From assembly GCA_027924645.1 (NCBI GenBank), contig BSBN01000213.1:34102501-34166500 (forward strand): a stretch of 64,000 nucleotides of DNA. The letters run 5' to 3'. Both the position numbers and the translations under genes were made by a program. Of the stretch, positions 34,799-45,574 are shown piece by piece (within the stretch, counting starts at the first letter, position 1; each line of letters starts with the position of its first letter). The notes beneath the pieces were generated by a model, which did not search any database, had not been told where the DNA came from, and saw nothing but the letters and a program-made list of their open reading frames with translations. Source of the DNA: Cunninghamia lanceolata (lineage: Eukaryota > Streptophyta > Pinopsida > Cupressales > Cupressaceae).

Positions 34799-37545
34799 TG
34801 TTATCACCCAGTTTTGCACCATTGCATATAGTTGTGAAACCTCTGCAAACTGGAATAACATGGGAATGATCTCTAAGTGTGGGACTTTGCTAAATGAGAT
34901 CAAACCTCCAGAGAAGGCTGGCTTCCTTGTCTAGTTATCACCTAAAACTACTAAATTTTGAGGGGAAAAGGGAGAGGAAATGCTTGTAACGGAAATGAAA
35001 TAGAACACTTGAAAAATAAAGGGTGATACACCAAACAGATTAAAAGAGACTTCCACAACACTGAAAAAATGAACAGTATAATCAGATGCAGTAAGTAAAC
35101 ATACACAGATTAGATGATTCTAGCAAATGTAAAGAGCAATATGATTGAGAGGAATAAAAGAAATTCACAGACAACCATATGCAAATTTACACAGAACTAG
35201 CAAATCAGCAAAGGAGATAAAATAGCTTGCATATATCCAATGAAAGGCAAGGTTACAGTATATGAAAACTTTGTTTGGAAATAGAAAAGCCAGAATGCCA
35301 AAAAATTTCAACCCTACTTACATCATATGAATGCATATATATAGCATTCCAAACTATCCTAGGTCGGTTACAAAATTTGCTCTATGAGCTGTCATAGAAA
35401 AAATATCTCCATCGATGACTGTCCAGCTGCATCAGTTATGGCATAGAAATCTAGAACAGGGGCAGGTGGGGAGATATTTAGAGTCTTTAATGTAGTTGTT
35501 TTGTCTTTGTGCAGCAATGAATGTGAGAATATCTGCAACTGCTCAAAATGGTCGCTGAAATGTCGAATCGCCTAGAATATGCAAGACCAGATCTGAAAAA
35601 ATGAAAGTGAGAAACTACTAAAAACCCAGCCAAATGAAAGAGGGGACCAAAATATGCAACTTTGCCTCTTAAAGTAGGTCAAAATTTGCCAAAATGGAGG
35701 AGATACAGGCGTTCAAAAATTTGGTCAACTACCTATATATCACTTCTGCATCTGTGTGTATATATCGCTTCTAAAAATACCTCTGATCCTGTCTTTACAT
35801 GTTTGAAAACTTTGTATGTATTTCTGCTTTTGGCCCCAAAAGGCCTCTGCAATTGCTCTCAAAAAATGTATTTGAAACTGCCTTGTATACGCAAGAGCCT
35901 TTGTATATGCATCACTACTGCCACGTGGCACCCCCTGATTTGTTGTTGAGTTGGTCTAAGAAGTGGTGCCCAAAAGTTGCACTTTCCCTTTGTATATCGC
36001 ATTGTATATGCAAATATTCAACCGCATATACAATGCACTGTGGACCTGAAACTGCAAGAGCTGCATTTGAACTTTACTTGAAATCTGGCCTTGTATATGG
36101 AAATGCATCTTCTACTTGTATATTGGCACATACAACACCGATATATAAGTGCAGACCCGAAAGCCCTATGAAACCATTTGGAAAAGTAAAACAGGTCCAG
36201 GCTGTATGTTGACCCTTGTATATTTGGTTGTATATGCACGATATACAACCGCATATACAAACCACTGTAGCACCTTTTGAAAATACATACACTGTATTTA
36301 CCTTTGCATTTTCAGCTTGCATGTGTTCCTTGTGTATCACCGACATACAAAACCCCTTGTATCACATGGACCCCACCATTTGTATCTCCTTCTCTGCATA
36401 TGCAAACATACAAGTTGCAGACCCAAAAATGACCCTCAGCTACATTTCATTGTTCTGCCAGGTCCACCTTGTATCACTTTTTCCTTGTATATTTCTTTGT
36501 ATGTGCGAACATACAAACACTGTTGTATATACAAACCGGACCTGAAGCCTGAATGAGCCAGAATGATATTCATTTGAAATCTGGCTTGCATATCGCCAAT
36601 GTATATTTGCTTTGTATATGCGCGATATACAAGCCACTGTTCATGTGATCCTTTGTATGTCAAAACATACAATCCTCCTTGTATATGCATGGGCCCCACC
36701 TCTTGTATGTTGGCGATATACAAATGTCCTTGTATATTTCTCTGCGGCACTGTAGCAAATGTACATTTGCACCTTGTATGTTAAATATGCAAACACAATA
36801 TACAAACCCCTTTCACATACAAACATGAAATCTTTACAGAATATGCCCATGATGTATCTTTTCATTATATATCCGATTGTATCTTCACTTGTATATCTGA
36901 ATATACAAGCCCCTACATACATGCAGACCCGATATACATTCAGTGAATATTCTGGGGATCTACGATGTATATTCCATCCTTGTATCTGCCCTTGCATCCT
37001 TCCAGCGAATGTATATTTGCTTGTATGTCAAAAATACAAAAGCAAATATACAAACCTCCCAAACATACAAATGGGGAATCTTGATAGAATATGCGATGAA
37101 TGCACAATATACCTTGTATGTTTCACTTGCATTTTCGGCTTGTATATCGCTGATATACAAACTGGGAATATTCCCGAGGACTTGCGAAAGATTCCCTAAA
37201 TGTATATGCCCCTTTGGAGCCTGATATACATTCAGAAAATGCATATAGCCTAATTTTTCCATCATTTTCTAAGGCCGATGGAGATTTGCAAGCCCGCCAA
37301 ATGTACATTTGAATTATATGTTGACCAAAACTTTGAGCATGAATAACTTCTTTATTTGGCCAAATTTCAGGGGGGTGTAAAAAGCAAACCTGCCTATTTT
37401 TTCAAGCTCTTTCCAATGGTAAGGTTTTTTAGGCAAGGTTCCCAGGAAATTTGGCACTTTAATATTTATAGGAACATTTCAAAGGATTTTCAAGAAAAAC
37501 ACTAGGTTAACTATTTAGCTCTGAGGAGAGGAAAATAGGATAACA
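34799..37545 (-). mobile_element. 3' LTR of the 8.2-kb element (2747 bp)
   Basis: Matches 40277-43011 throughout. It contains a TATA-like 'ctatatatatgc' on the - strand near 35333-35345 and the dense ttgtat/atacaa array (35740-37240). Several ORFs of 60-146 codons occur on both strands with Tyr/Cys/Ile-rich composition. They come from the array and are not genes. Confidence 0.92.
35740..37240. repeat. Array of short inverted motifs ttgtat(at)/(at)atacaa in the 3' LTR
   Basis: By hand I count about 27 ttgtat and 17 atacaa in about 1.4 kb. Many are paired as small hairpins, for example 36226-36250 (10-base stem, 5-base loop) and 36888-36909 (9-base stem, 4-base loop). The same array is in the other LTR at 41210-42720, for example 41707-41731. 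Confidence 0.9.
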
Positions 37546-37566
37546 TTTTTGGCGACCTCTATGGAG
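37546..37566 (-). other. Possible polypurine tract of the 8.2-kb element
   Basis: On the - strand 'atagaggtcgccaaaaa' lies next to the LTR start TGTTATCC. It resembles a decayed form of the AAAGAGGGGCAAAA tract of the other gypsy elements. Confidence 0.45.
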
Positions 37567-37792
37567 TGTTTGCCTGCCTAAACAAATGATCAGTGGTCTT
37601 GAATTCATTAGGCATGGGATCAAGTCTAAAACATGCTGGAAAGTTGGAACCTACCTCCAAAATACAAAAAGGGAAAAAAGGCTTGCATTCTCCTAATGGC
37701 AATGCAGCCTGTGCAGAAGCACTTATGGAAAGGGAAAACTAAAACAGAAATGAAACCTACTCTAATCCTAAACTAACCAATTAGACATGACT

Positions 37793-39960
37793 TTAAATAA
37801 AGCCATTAACTGGTTCTTGAAAATAACTGCCTTTCCTTATCAATTTACAATGTTTCCCATTCATGTGGGCAATTAAAAAGAGGTAAGAGGGAAATGTACA
37901 TATGATAAATTGATAAAACGCCCCCTTCAAAGTGGAGATAAACTCACCTATCCACCTGGACTGATTGCTGATGTTTCTAACTTGTGGTGAATAAATGGGC
38001 TGATCCCACTCATTTTGATGCTCAACTTCATGCTTGGAGGTAAGCATGACAAGTGGTGACTCCTCTTTATGTATCTCCAGCTGGGCAAGATGTCTGATTG
38101 GGCATCCCCTTGAAGGCTTTGGATTGATTGCCCCTTGCTCTAATTCCTTCTCTTCTTGATCTTCACTTGGTATGAAGGTGGCCTCTATTTGACTCTCATG
38201 TTGCTGTTGTGTGTGAAACAACTGGCTTGGGACCTCATGGTTTTCTCCTTCTTCCTTCAAAGAATCCAAGAAGGTTGATATAATGTCATCATGGATGCAT
38301 TCTTCCTCCTCTTGCTGGTCTGAAAATTCTAACCCCTGTGATTCCACTATAAATATGGCTTCCTGTACCTTATGAACAAGATGTTCATGATTTTCTGATT
38401 TAGGCTCAGAAAATGAGCCGTGCACATGTTCAAAAGAGAAAACCTCCCCACCAAGAAGTTGATATCCTTGCTGGATAATAAAGAACAAATCTTCAACTTG
38501 CTCTCGTCCATGTTCAGTCTCCTCATTATTTTCAATAAAGCATGGGAGCTCCTCAAGTATATCAGCATAATCAGCCTCTACATCATCTATCATAGGGCAG
38601 CATGTTTGGCCTTCTTTATGGTTTAGAACCTCACTGTCATGCTCAGCCCCAAACCGCAGCAATTTGTCATGCTTTTCTGTGTTCTCTTGTTGTTGCATAT
38701 CCACAACTAGTGACTCACCTTCTTCAGCTTCAACATAGTCAGGTAGCTCATGAAGTAGGGTAGCATCATCCATTATTGACATGACCTTAACAATACTCAT
38801 AGGTGCAATAAATTCAAATAATTTTTTCTCTATGAGTGTAGGAACAGATTGCTCATGTAGAAGGATATAGGCTTTGAAACCTAGAAATTTGTGGAGTCTA
38901 GGTTGCTCTTGGTCAAATATAGGTTCCTTCAGTGGATGACACTCTCTAAAACTTAGAATATTCAATTCAGGAGACTTAGGAGACTCATCTTGCTTGAAGC
39001 TTGGTGTTCTAAAATTAGAAACCTGTTCTTCAAAGAATGGATTTGGAAATGATTGAGTTTCCAACCTTTGAAAAGAAGCCAACGAAAGCCTCTTTTGTTC
39101 TTCTTCTACTAGCTAGATACTAGAGCATGCTTCCGTTTGTGTGTTTGGTGGAAGGTCTTCACAGGGTGAAAAATATGGCCCTTTCCAACTTGGAACCTTA
39201 AAGGTAGAAGGCTGCCTAAAACATGGAATTATGATAGGCCTGGATTCTACAACTGTTTCCTCTGCCTGATTTTGAATTGGTATAAGAGGACTGGCCTTCA
39301 CAATGTTTGGTATTTTGTAACCAAGATGCTTGATCCAAGAAGGCTTCCATGGTAGAGAAGTTTGAGCCACTTTCACAGATTCACTTTGGTTCGAAGGATG
39401 GACTTACTTGAAGCTAGGAATAGGAGAGAAATGTTTCACTTTGGGCTCTTGCACTTGAGCTAGCGACTGTTTTATTTGTTTCTCTTTAGCTGCAAGTTGC
39501 ATGTTCAAGAATTTCTCTTCATACACCCTTCTATTTTCTGCCTCCTGCTTTGACAAATAAGATTGATATGCAAACTCCTCTTGCTACCTGTTATACTATG
39601 CTTCTCTATCTATTTCTGAAATTTGCCTTTGGAAATCCATTAACAAACTCTTAATGCTACCCAAATCAATATTATTTTGGGACTGACTAGGGAGGTTGTG
39701 TGTCTGATTTAGAGTAGGATGGTTTTCACAAGGCTGACTATAGGTCTGAATGGGCTGCAAACAAGGATAAGCAGGATTGGCCCGAAAATGCTCTTGCTGG
39801 TAATGCTGATCATATTGAGGCAAAGAGCTATTTGACATAAATATAGAGGCATTTGGGGCTTGGTATTGCTGATATAGGGGCCAATAACCTGTATTTGAGT
39901 TAGGGGTAGGGGAAAAGCCATGATTCCCATAAAATTCTGATATTTTGTAATATCTAAATG
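37793..39960 (-). pseudogene. Long novel reading frame (~720 codons, three stops) of the 8.2-kb element
   Basis: I do not recognise the family. One - strand frame runs from about 39960 to 37793 with only three stops (near 39594, 39408 and 39111), leaving an open 429-codon piece at the end (37793-39082). The N-terminal third is Gln/Asn/Tyr/Pro-rich (QQYQAPNAS, LPQYDQHYQQEHFR), then a charged helix-like part (KQEAENRRVYEEKFLNMQLA). The middle is strongly acidic (many Glu/Asp, for example DQQEEEECIHDD). Near the C-terminus is a hydrophobic segment (GAFYQFIICTFPSYLFLIAH) followed by basic residues, possibly a membrane segment. Its place after the PBS suggests a gag-like role, but no gag core, zinc knuckle or protease motif is visible. 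A captured or env-like gene is an alternative. Confidence 0.6.
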
Positions 39961-40254
39961 CTAGATAATCATAAAAATGTTAGAATTAGAGCGAAAAAGG
40001 CCAACAACTAGAGAGAAACTAGATACATACCAGAGAGGGAGTCGCCAGGTGATTGAGATGTTTCAAGAAGCTAAATAGACTAGGAAAACCACCAAAATCT
40101 TGATCTTTGATGTGTTTTATGCACTTGGGCTGCCTTCACCAGCTGATTCGTTTAGTAGAGTCGCCATGGTGTTCTTTGTTTTGCCTCCAAAGGCTAGTAA
40201 TACTAGGAGAAACACCAAATCTCTTAGTATCTTGATGAGAAGTTCATCGAACTA

Positions 40255-40276
40255 GTCCCACCAGGCATGCCAAAGT
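40255..40276 (-). other. Primer binding site region of the 8.2-kb element
   Basis: On the - strand the LTR end ..GATAACA is followed by ACT and TTGGCATGCCTGGTGGGAC. Nearly the same segment (TGGCATGCCCGGTGGGAC) follows LTR B of G3 at 50664. The matching tRNA was not identified. Confidence 0.6.
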
Positions 40277-43011
40277 TGTTATCACCTAGTTTTGTACCCT
40301 TGCATACAGTTGTGAAACCTCTGCAAACTGGAATAACATGGGAATGATCTCTAAGTGTGGGACTTTGCTAAATGAGATCAAACCTCCAGAGAAGGCCAGC
40401 TTCCTTGTCTATTTATCACCTAAAACTACTAAATTTTGAGGGGAAAAGGGAGAGGAAATGCTTGTAATGGAAATGAAATAGAACACTTGAAAAATAAAGG
40501 GTGATGCACTAGATAGATTAAAAGAGACTTCCACAACACTGAGAAAATGCACAGTATAATCAGATGCAGCAAGTAAACATACATAGATTAGAAGGTTCTA
40601 GCAGAGGTAAAGAGCAATATGATTGAGAGGAATAAAAGAAATTCAGAGACAACCATATGCAGATTTACACAAAACTAGCAAATCAGCAAAGGAGGTAAAA
40701 TAGCTTGCATATATCTAATGAAAGGCAAGGTTATAGTATATGAAAACTCTGTTTGGAAACAGAAAAGCCAGGATGCCAAAAAATTTCAACCCTACTTACA
40801 TCATATGAATGCATATATATAGCATTCCAAACTATCCTAGGTCAGTTACAAAATTTGCTCTATGAGCTGTCATAGAAAAAATATCTCCATCGATGACTGT
40901 CCAGCTGCATCAATTATGGCGTAGAAATCTGGAACAGGGGCAGGTGGGGAGATATTTAGAGTCTTTAATGCAGTTGTTTTGTCTTTGTGTAGCAATGAAT
41001 GTGAGAATATTTGCAACTGCTCAAAATGGTTGCTGAAAAGTCCAGTCGCCCAGAATATGCAAGACCATATCTGAAAAAATGAAAGTGAGAAATTGCTCCT
41101 GAAAACCTAGCCAAATGAAAGAGGGGACCAAAATATGCAACTTTGCCTCTTAAAGTAGGTCAAAATTTGCCAAAATGGAGGAGATATAGGCGGTCAAAAA
41201 TTTGGTCAACCGCCTGTATATATCGCTTCTGCATCTGTGTATATATCGCTTCTGAAAATACCTCTGATCCTGTCTTTGCATGTTTGAAAACTTTGTATGT
41301 ATTTATGCTTTTGGCACCAAAAGGCCTCTGCAATCGTTCTCAAAAAATGTATTTCAAATTACCTTGTATACACAAGAGCCTTTGTATATGCATCGCTATT
41401 GCCACGTGGCACCCCCTGATTTGCTGTTGAGTTGGTCTGAGAAGTGGCGCCCAAAAGTTGCACTTTCCTTTTGTATATCACATTGTATATGCAAATATTT
41501 AACCGCATATACAATGCACTGTGGACCTGAAACTGCAAGCGCTGCATTTGAACTTTACCTAAAATTTGGCCTTGTATATGGAAATGCACCTTTTGCTTAT
41601 ATATCGGCACATACAACACTGATATATAAGTGCAAACCCCAAACCCCTATGAAACCATTTGGAAAAGTAAAATGGGCCCGGGCTGTATGTTGACCCTTGT
41701 ATATTTGGTTGTATATGCACAATATACAACCACATATACAAACCATTGTAGCACCTTTTGAAAATACATACATTGTATTTACCTTTGCATTTTTGGCTTG
41801 CATGTGTTCCTTGTGTATCGCTAACATACAAAAGCCCTTGTATCACGTGGACCCCACCATCTGTATCTCCTTCTCTACATATGCAAACATACAAGCTGCG
41901 GACCTAAAAATGACCCTCAGCTGCATTTCATTGTTCTGTCGGGTCCACCTTGTATCACTTTTTCCTTGTATATTTCTTTGTATGTGAGAACATACAAACA
42001 CTGTTGTATATACAAACCGGACCTGAAGCCTGAATGAGCCAGAATGATATTCATTTGAAATCCGGCTTGCATATCGCCAATGTATATGCGTGATATACAA
42101 GCCACTGTTCACATGATCCTTTATATGTCAAAACATACAATCTTCCTTGTATATGCGCAGGCCCCACCTCTTGTATGTTGGCGATATACAAATGTCCTTG
42201 TATATTTCTCTGCGGCACTGTAGCTAATGTACATTTGCCCTTGTATGTTAAATATGCAAACACAATATACAAACCCTTTTCACATACAAACAGGGAATCT
42301 TTACAGAATATGCCCACAATGTATCTTTTCATTGTATATCCGATTGTATCTTCACTTGTATATCTGAATATACAAGCCCCTACATACATGCAGATCTGAT
42401 ATACATTTAGCGAATAATCTGGGGATCTGCGATGTATATTCCATCCTTGTATCTGCCCTTGCATCCTTCCAGCGAATGTATATTTGCTTGTATGTCAAAA
42501 ATACAAAAGCAAATATACAAACCTACCAAACATACAAATGGGGAATCTTGATAGAATATGCAATGAATGCACAATATACCTTGTATGTTTCACTTGCATT
42601 TTCAGCTTGCATATTGCTGATATACAAACCGGGAATATTCCCGAGGACCTACGAAAGATTCCCTAAATGTATATGCCCCTTTGGAACCCGATATACATTT
42701 AGAAAATGCATATAACCTAATTTTTCCATCATTTTCTAAGGCCGATGGAGATTTGCAAGCCCGCCAAATGTACATTTGAACTATATGTTGACCAAAACTT
42801 TGACCATGAATAACTTCTTTATTTGGCCGAATTTCAGGGGGGTGTAAAAAGCAAACCTGCCTATTTTTTCAAGCTCTTTCCAATAGTAAGGTTTTTTAGG
42901 CAAGGTTCCTAGGAAATTTGGCACTTTAAGCTTTATAGGAACATTTCAAAGGATTTTCAAGGAAACACTAGGTTAACTATTTAGCTCTGAGCAGAGGAAA
43001 ATAGGATAACA
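40277..43011 (-). mobile_element. 5' LTR of the 8.2-kb element (2735 bp)
   Basis: Second copy of the long LTR, with the motif array at 41210-42720 and a TATA-like 'ctatatatatgc' on the - strand near 40808-40822. That position leaves about 540 bases of LTR downstream, as expected for a promoter. Confidence 0.92.
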
Positions 43012-43690
43012 GAGATACTTTAGAGTTTTTGGTAGTAAGTGCTATATCAAAAGAGATGAGGATCTAGGAAAGTTTGAAGCAAGAAGTTATGAAGGGATAT
43101 TTCTGGGTTACTCTACTCAAACCAAGGCATATCCACCGCGCTTTAACAAAAGATTGAAAAAGATTGTTGAAAGTGCAAATGTTAGAGTTGATGAGAGAAA
43201 AGGACATTCTAGGTCTTGCGGATATGAATCAGATGATCAAGATGAAAGTCAAAGTCAAGGAAGACAAGTTTTTTTTTAGACTGCAGGAATCGGGTAGCCC
43301 CCCTATAAACTGCAGTGCACCTGGTAAACTTTTTTCATGTGACCGGTGACGCTGCAATGACACACCCTCTGGTACCACAGGGATGGGGGGAGACTAGACC
43401 TCATGACCTTCTTTATCATAATAGGAATTTTTAGCCAATCAAGCCAGGGCTCCCGCCCCCAAGGAAGACAAGTTCAAACCCAGACTCAGATTTAGATTGA
43501 TTCAGAAAATCCAGTGACTCAAGAAGTTAGTATAGACGTTGAAGAACAAGCTCAAGAAATAGAGGTCCAAATAAATCCCAAAACTCCTAGGTATGTAAGA
43601 CTGAATCATCTTAAAGATTAGATCATAGGAGATAGATATAAAGGTGTTCGAACTAGGATAAGAATTGCTAAAGATCAAGAGAAGATTTGT
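43012..43690 (+). pseudogene. Copia-3 integrase C-terminus and linker, split by a SINE-like insertion
   Basis: Restarts right after the 8.2-kb element with YFRVFGSKCYIKRDEDLGKF, SYEGIFLGYSTQTKAY, NKRLKKIVESANVRVDER. It is cut at 43270 by a 190-bp insertion and continues at 43475 with an acidic/Gln-rich linker (EEQAQEIEVQ) and TPRYVRLNH, leading into RT. The copia-2 counterpart is at 47881-48200. Stops are present near 43493 and 43618. Confidence 0.8.
43271..43460 (-). mobile_element. SINE-like insertion (190 bp), 14-bp TSD
   Basis: The copy is flanked by the direct repeat aaggaagacaagtt (43257-43270, 43461-43474). On the + strand it starts with a run of T (a 3' A-tail on the - strand). On the - strand the head reads GGGAGCCCTGGCTTGATTGG, with an A-box-like TGGCTTGATTGGC and, about 50 bases on, a B-box-like AGGTCTAGTCTCC, which suggests a tRNA-derived SINE. 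It codes for nothing and would use LINE machinery. An unrelated short insertion with target-primed TSD is the alternative. Confidence 0.75.
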
Positions 43691-44479
43691 TTGACTTCAA
43701 AGATTGAACCGAATTCAGTAAGTGAAACTTTCAATGATGAAAACTGGGTAAAAGCCATGGAAGAAGAATTAATGCAAATTGAAAAGAATCACACTTGGGA
43801 TCTTGTCCCTAGACCTGAAGATAAAAATGTGATTGGAACTAAATGGGTATTCCGAAATAAACTAAATGAAGATGGTGAAGTTGTAAGAAACAAAGCAAGG
43901 CTAGTATGCAAAGGATATTCTCAAGTGGAAAGAATTGATTTTGAAGAAACTTTTGCTCTGGTGGCAAGAATAGAGGCAGTCAGATTATTTCTTGCATTTG
44001 CTACTTATAAAGATTTCAAGGTCTATCAGATGGATGTCAAGTCAGCATTATTGAATGGAGATTTGGAAGAAGAAGTCTACATTGAGCAACCGGAAGGATT
44101 TGAGTTGTCTGATCAGAGAGATATGGTCTATAGGTTGAGGAAAGCATTGTATGGACTCAAACAAGTCCCAAGAGCATGGTATGCAAGATTAGATAAGTAT
44201 CTGTTAAAGCTAGGATATAGCAAAGACACTGCTGATAGTAATCTTTACTTCAAGATTGATCATGAGGACATTCTAATTGTTAAGGTATTTGTTGATGATA
44301 TCATTTTTGGTGGAAATGAGAATATGTGCAAAACATTTGTTGATCAGATGCATAATGAATTTGAGATGTCCATGTTTGGTGAAATGAATTTCTTCTTAGG
44401 TCTGCAAATCATTCAGTCAGATAAAGGTATCTTCATATCTCAATTTAAGTATGTAAGAGAATTGTTGAAAAAGTTTTGA
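43691..44479 (+). pseudogene. Copia-3 reverse transcriptase
   Basis: The best-preserved pol piece: 262 open codons. [98 protein letters not shown], the catalytic FVDDIIFGG and [20 protein letters not shown] appear in the usual copia order. It ends in a TGA (44477) where copia-1 has Arg in KKFRMED, and the frame continues as RNase H. RT would copy element RNA to DNA. Reading through the TGA would be needed, and upstream parts are broken. Confidence 0.92.
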
Positions 44480-45235
44480 ATGGAAGATTCAAAGTCGGTG
44501 GGTACACCCATGGTAACCGGATGTAAACTGAGTAAAGATGATGACTCCTTTAAGGCAAATCAGAAAAGGTATAGATCAATGATTGGAGGACTACTCTATC
44601 TGACTCAGACCAGACCTAATATCATGAATGCAGTTGGACTTATTGCTAGATTTCAAGATGATCCTAGGGAATCCCATGTTGTAGCAGTCAAGAGAATCTT
44701 TAGATATCTCAAAGGGACACTAGATTATGGCTTATGGTATCCAAAGGATAATGACTTCACTCTTCATGCATATATAGATGCTGATTGGGCAGGAGATGTG
44801 GATGATAGAAAAAGTACTAATGGTGGTGCATTCTTCTTGGGAAGTAGATTGGTTTCTTGGTTGAGCAAAAAGCAAGAGGCATTATCTCTATCTACAGCAG
44901 AGGCAGAGTATATAGCAGCAACAAACAATTGTACTCAAGTTATGTGGATGAAGCAAATGCCGAAGGATATCATAATTATGTTTGAGGAGCTTGTCACAAT
45001 ATTCTATGATAATTCAAGTGCAATAAGCATATCAAAGAATCTGGTATTGCATTCAAAGACAAAGCACATATTAATCAAATTTCACTTTTTGAGAGAGAAG
45101 GTTAATGAGAATGAATTCAGATTGGAGTTTATTTCTTCAAAGGATCGGATTGCAAATATTTTCACCAAGCCTCTACCCAAGGACACTTTTGAGTATCTCA
45201 TAGAGAAGTTAGGGGTTATTACCCCTCTTGATTAG
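44480..45235 (+). pseudogene. Copia-3 RNase H, 3' end of pol
   Basis: In frame after the TGA: MEDSKSVGTPMVTGCKLSKD, RYRSMIGGLLYLTQTRPNIM, IFRYLKGTLDYGLWYP, DADWAGDVDDRKSTNGGAFF, LVSWLSKKQEALSLSTAEAE, KHILIKFHFLREKV and IFTKPLPKDTFEYL, ending at TAG with GVITPLD. Catalytic Asp and Glu positions (DADWAG, AEAEY) are kept. 251 codons, full length for the 3' part of copia pol. Confidence 0.92.
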
Positions 45236-45562
45236 AACTAAGATGCACTAGGGTGCATCAGTCTGGTGGAATTCATAGTCATATCTTGTGATCTGAATTG
45301 ATGTTAAGGAGATACTACTCACGGGGAGTAGTCAGTATGCAAATTTTGAGATCAGTCTAAAATAAAAAGAGGAAGAAAAGATTGCAAATATGTGCCCTTT
45401 GCCATTGATGTCAAAGGGGGAGAGAAGTCATGTGAAAAACTAGTTGCTAATGAAAGGGGGAGCAGTGAATAAAGTAGTTGCAGAAGTGATAAGAGAAAGT
45501 GGGAGAAGTTCTTGTCTTGATGGTTGAATCAATTTTTCACATCATATGTTGCCATCAATGAC
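45236..45562 (+). other. Copia-3 3' untranslated region
   Basis: No gene. It contains the phrase 'tgccctttgccattgatgtcaaagggggagagaa', also present (reverse strand) in copia-1 and copia-2 just before their 3' LTRs, so it is a conserved non-coding part of the family with two purine-rich tracts about 145 bases apart. Confidence 0.6.
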
Positions 45563-45574
45563 AAAGGGGGAGAT
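45563..45574 (+). other. Polypurine tract of copia-3
   Basis: AAAGGGGGAGAT directly before the LTR start TGTTACAAATATG. Confidence 0.8.

Larger units (their letters stand above)
34799..43011 (-). mobile_element. 8.2-kb non-autonomous gypsy-like LTR element, TSD gagat
   Basis: Two direct LTRs of 2747 and 2735 bp (34799-37545 and 40277-43011; TGTTAT..ATAACA) flank 2731 bp. The TSD gagat is at 34794-34798 and 43012-43016 in the copia-3 integrase. The - strand orientation comes from the PBS-like TGGCATGCCTGGTGGGAC next to the right LTR and a purine-rich tract next to the left one. LTR identity is about 94% in a 270-base sample counted by eye. No RT, RNase H or integrase is present. Confidence 0.92.

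Noticed and set aside
35660..37310. Many 60-146-codon ORFs on both strands in the long LTR
   Set aside because: They follow the ttgtat/atacaa array (Tyr/Cys/Ile/His-rich on both strands) and recur in the other LTR with different lengths. No motif or start context supports a gene.
37793..39082. The 429-codon open frame as a host gene
   Set aside because: It lies wholly between the PBS and 3' LTR of an element with TSD, and the same frame continues upstream past stops. It is an element gene, not a host gene.
43691..45235. An active copia pol
   Set aside because: The RT and RNase H text is good, but an in-frame TGA separates them and gag, protease and integrase upstream are broken and split by two insertions.
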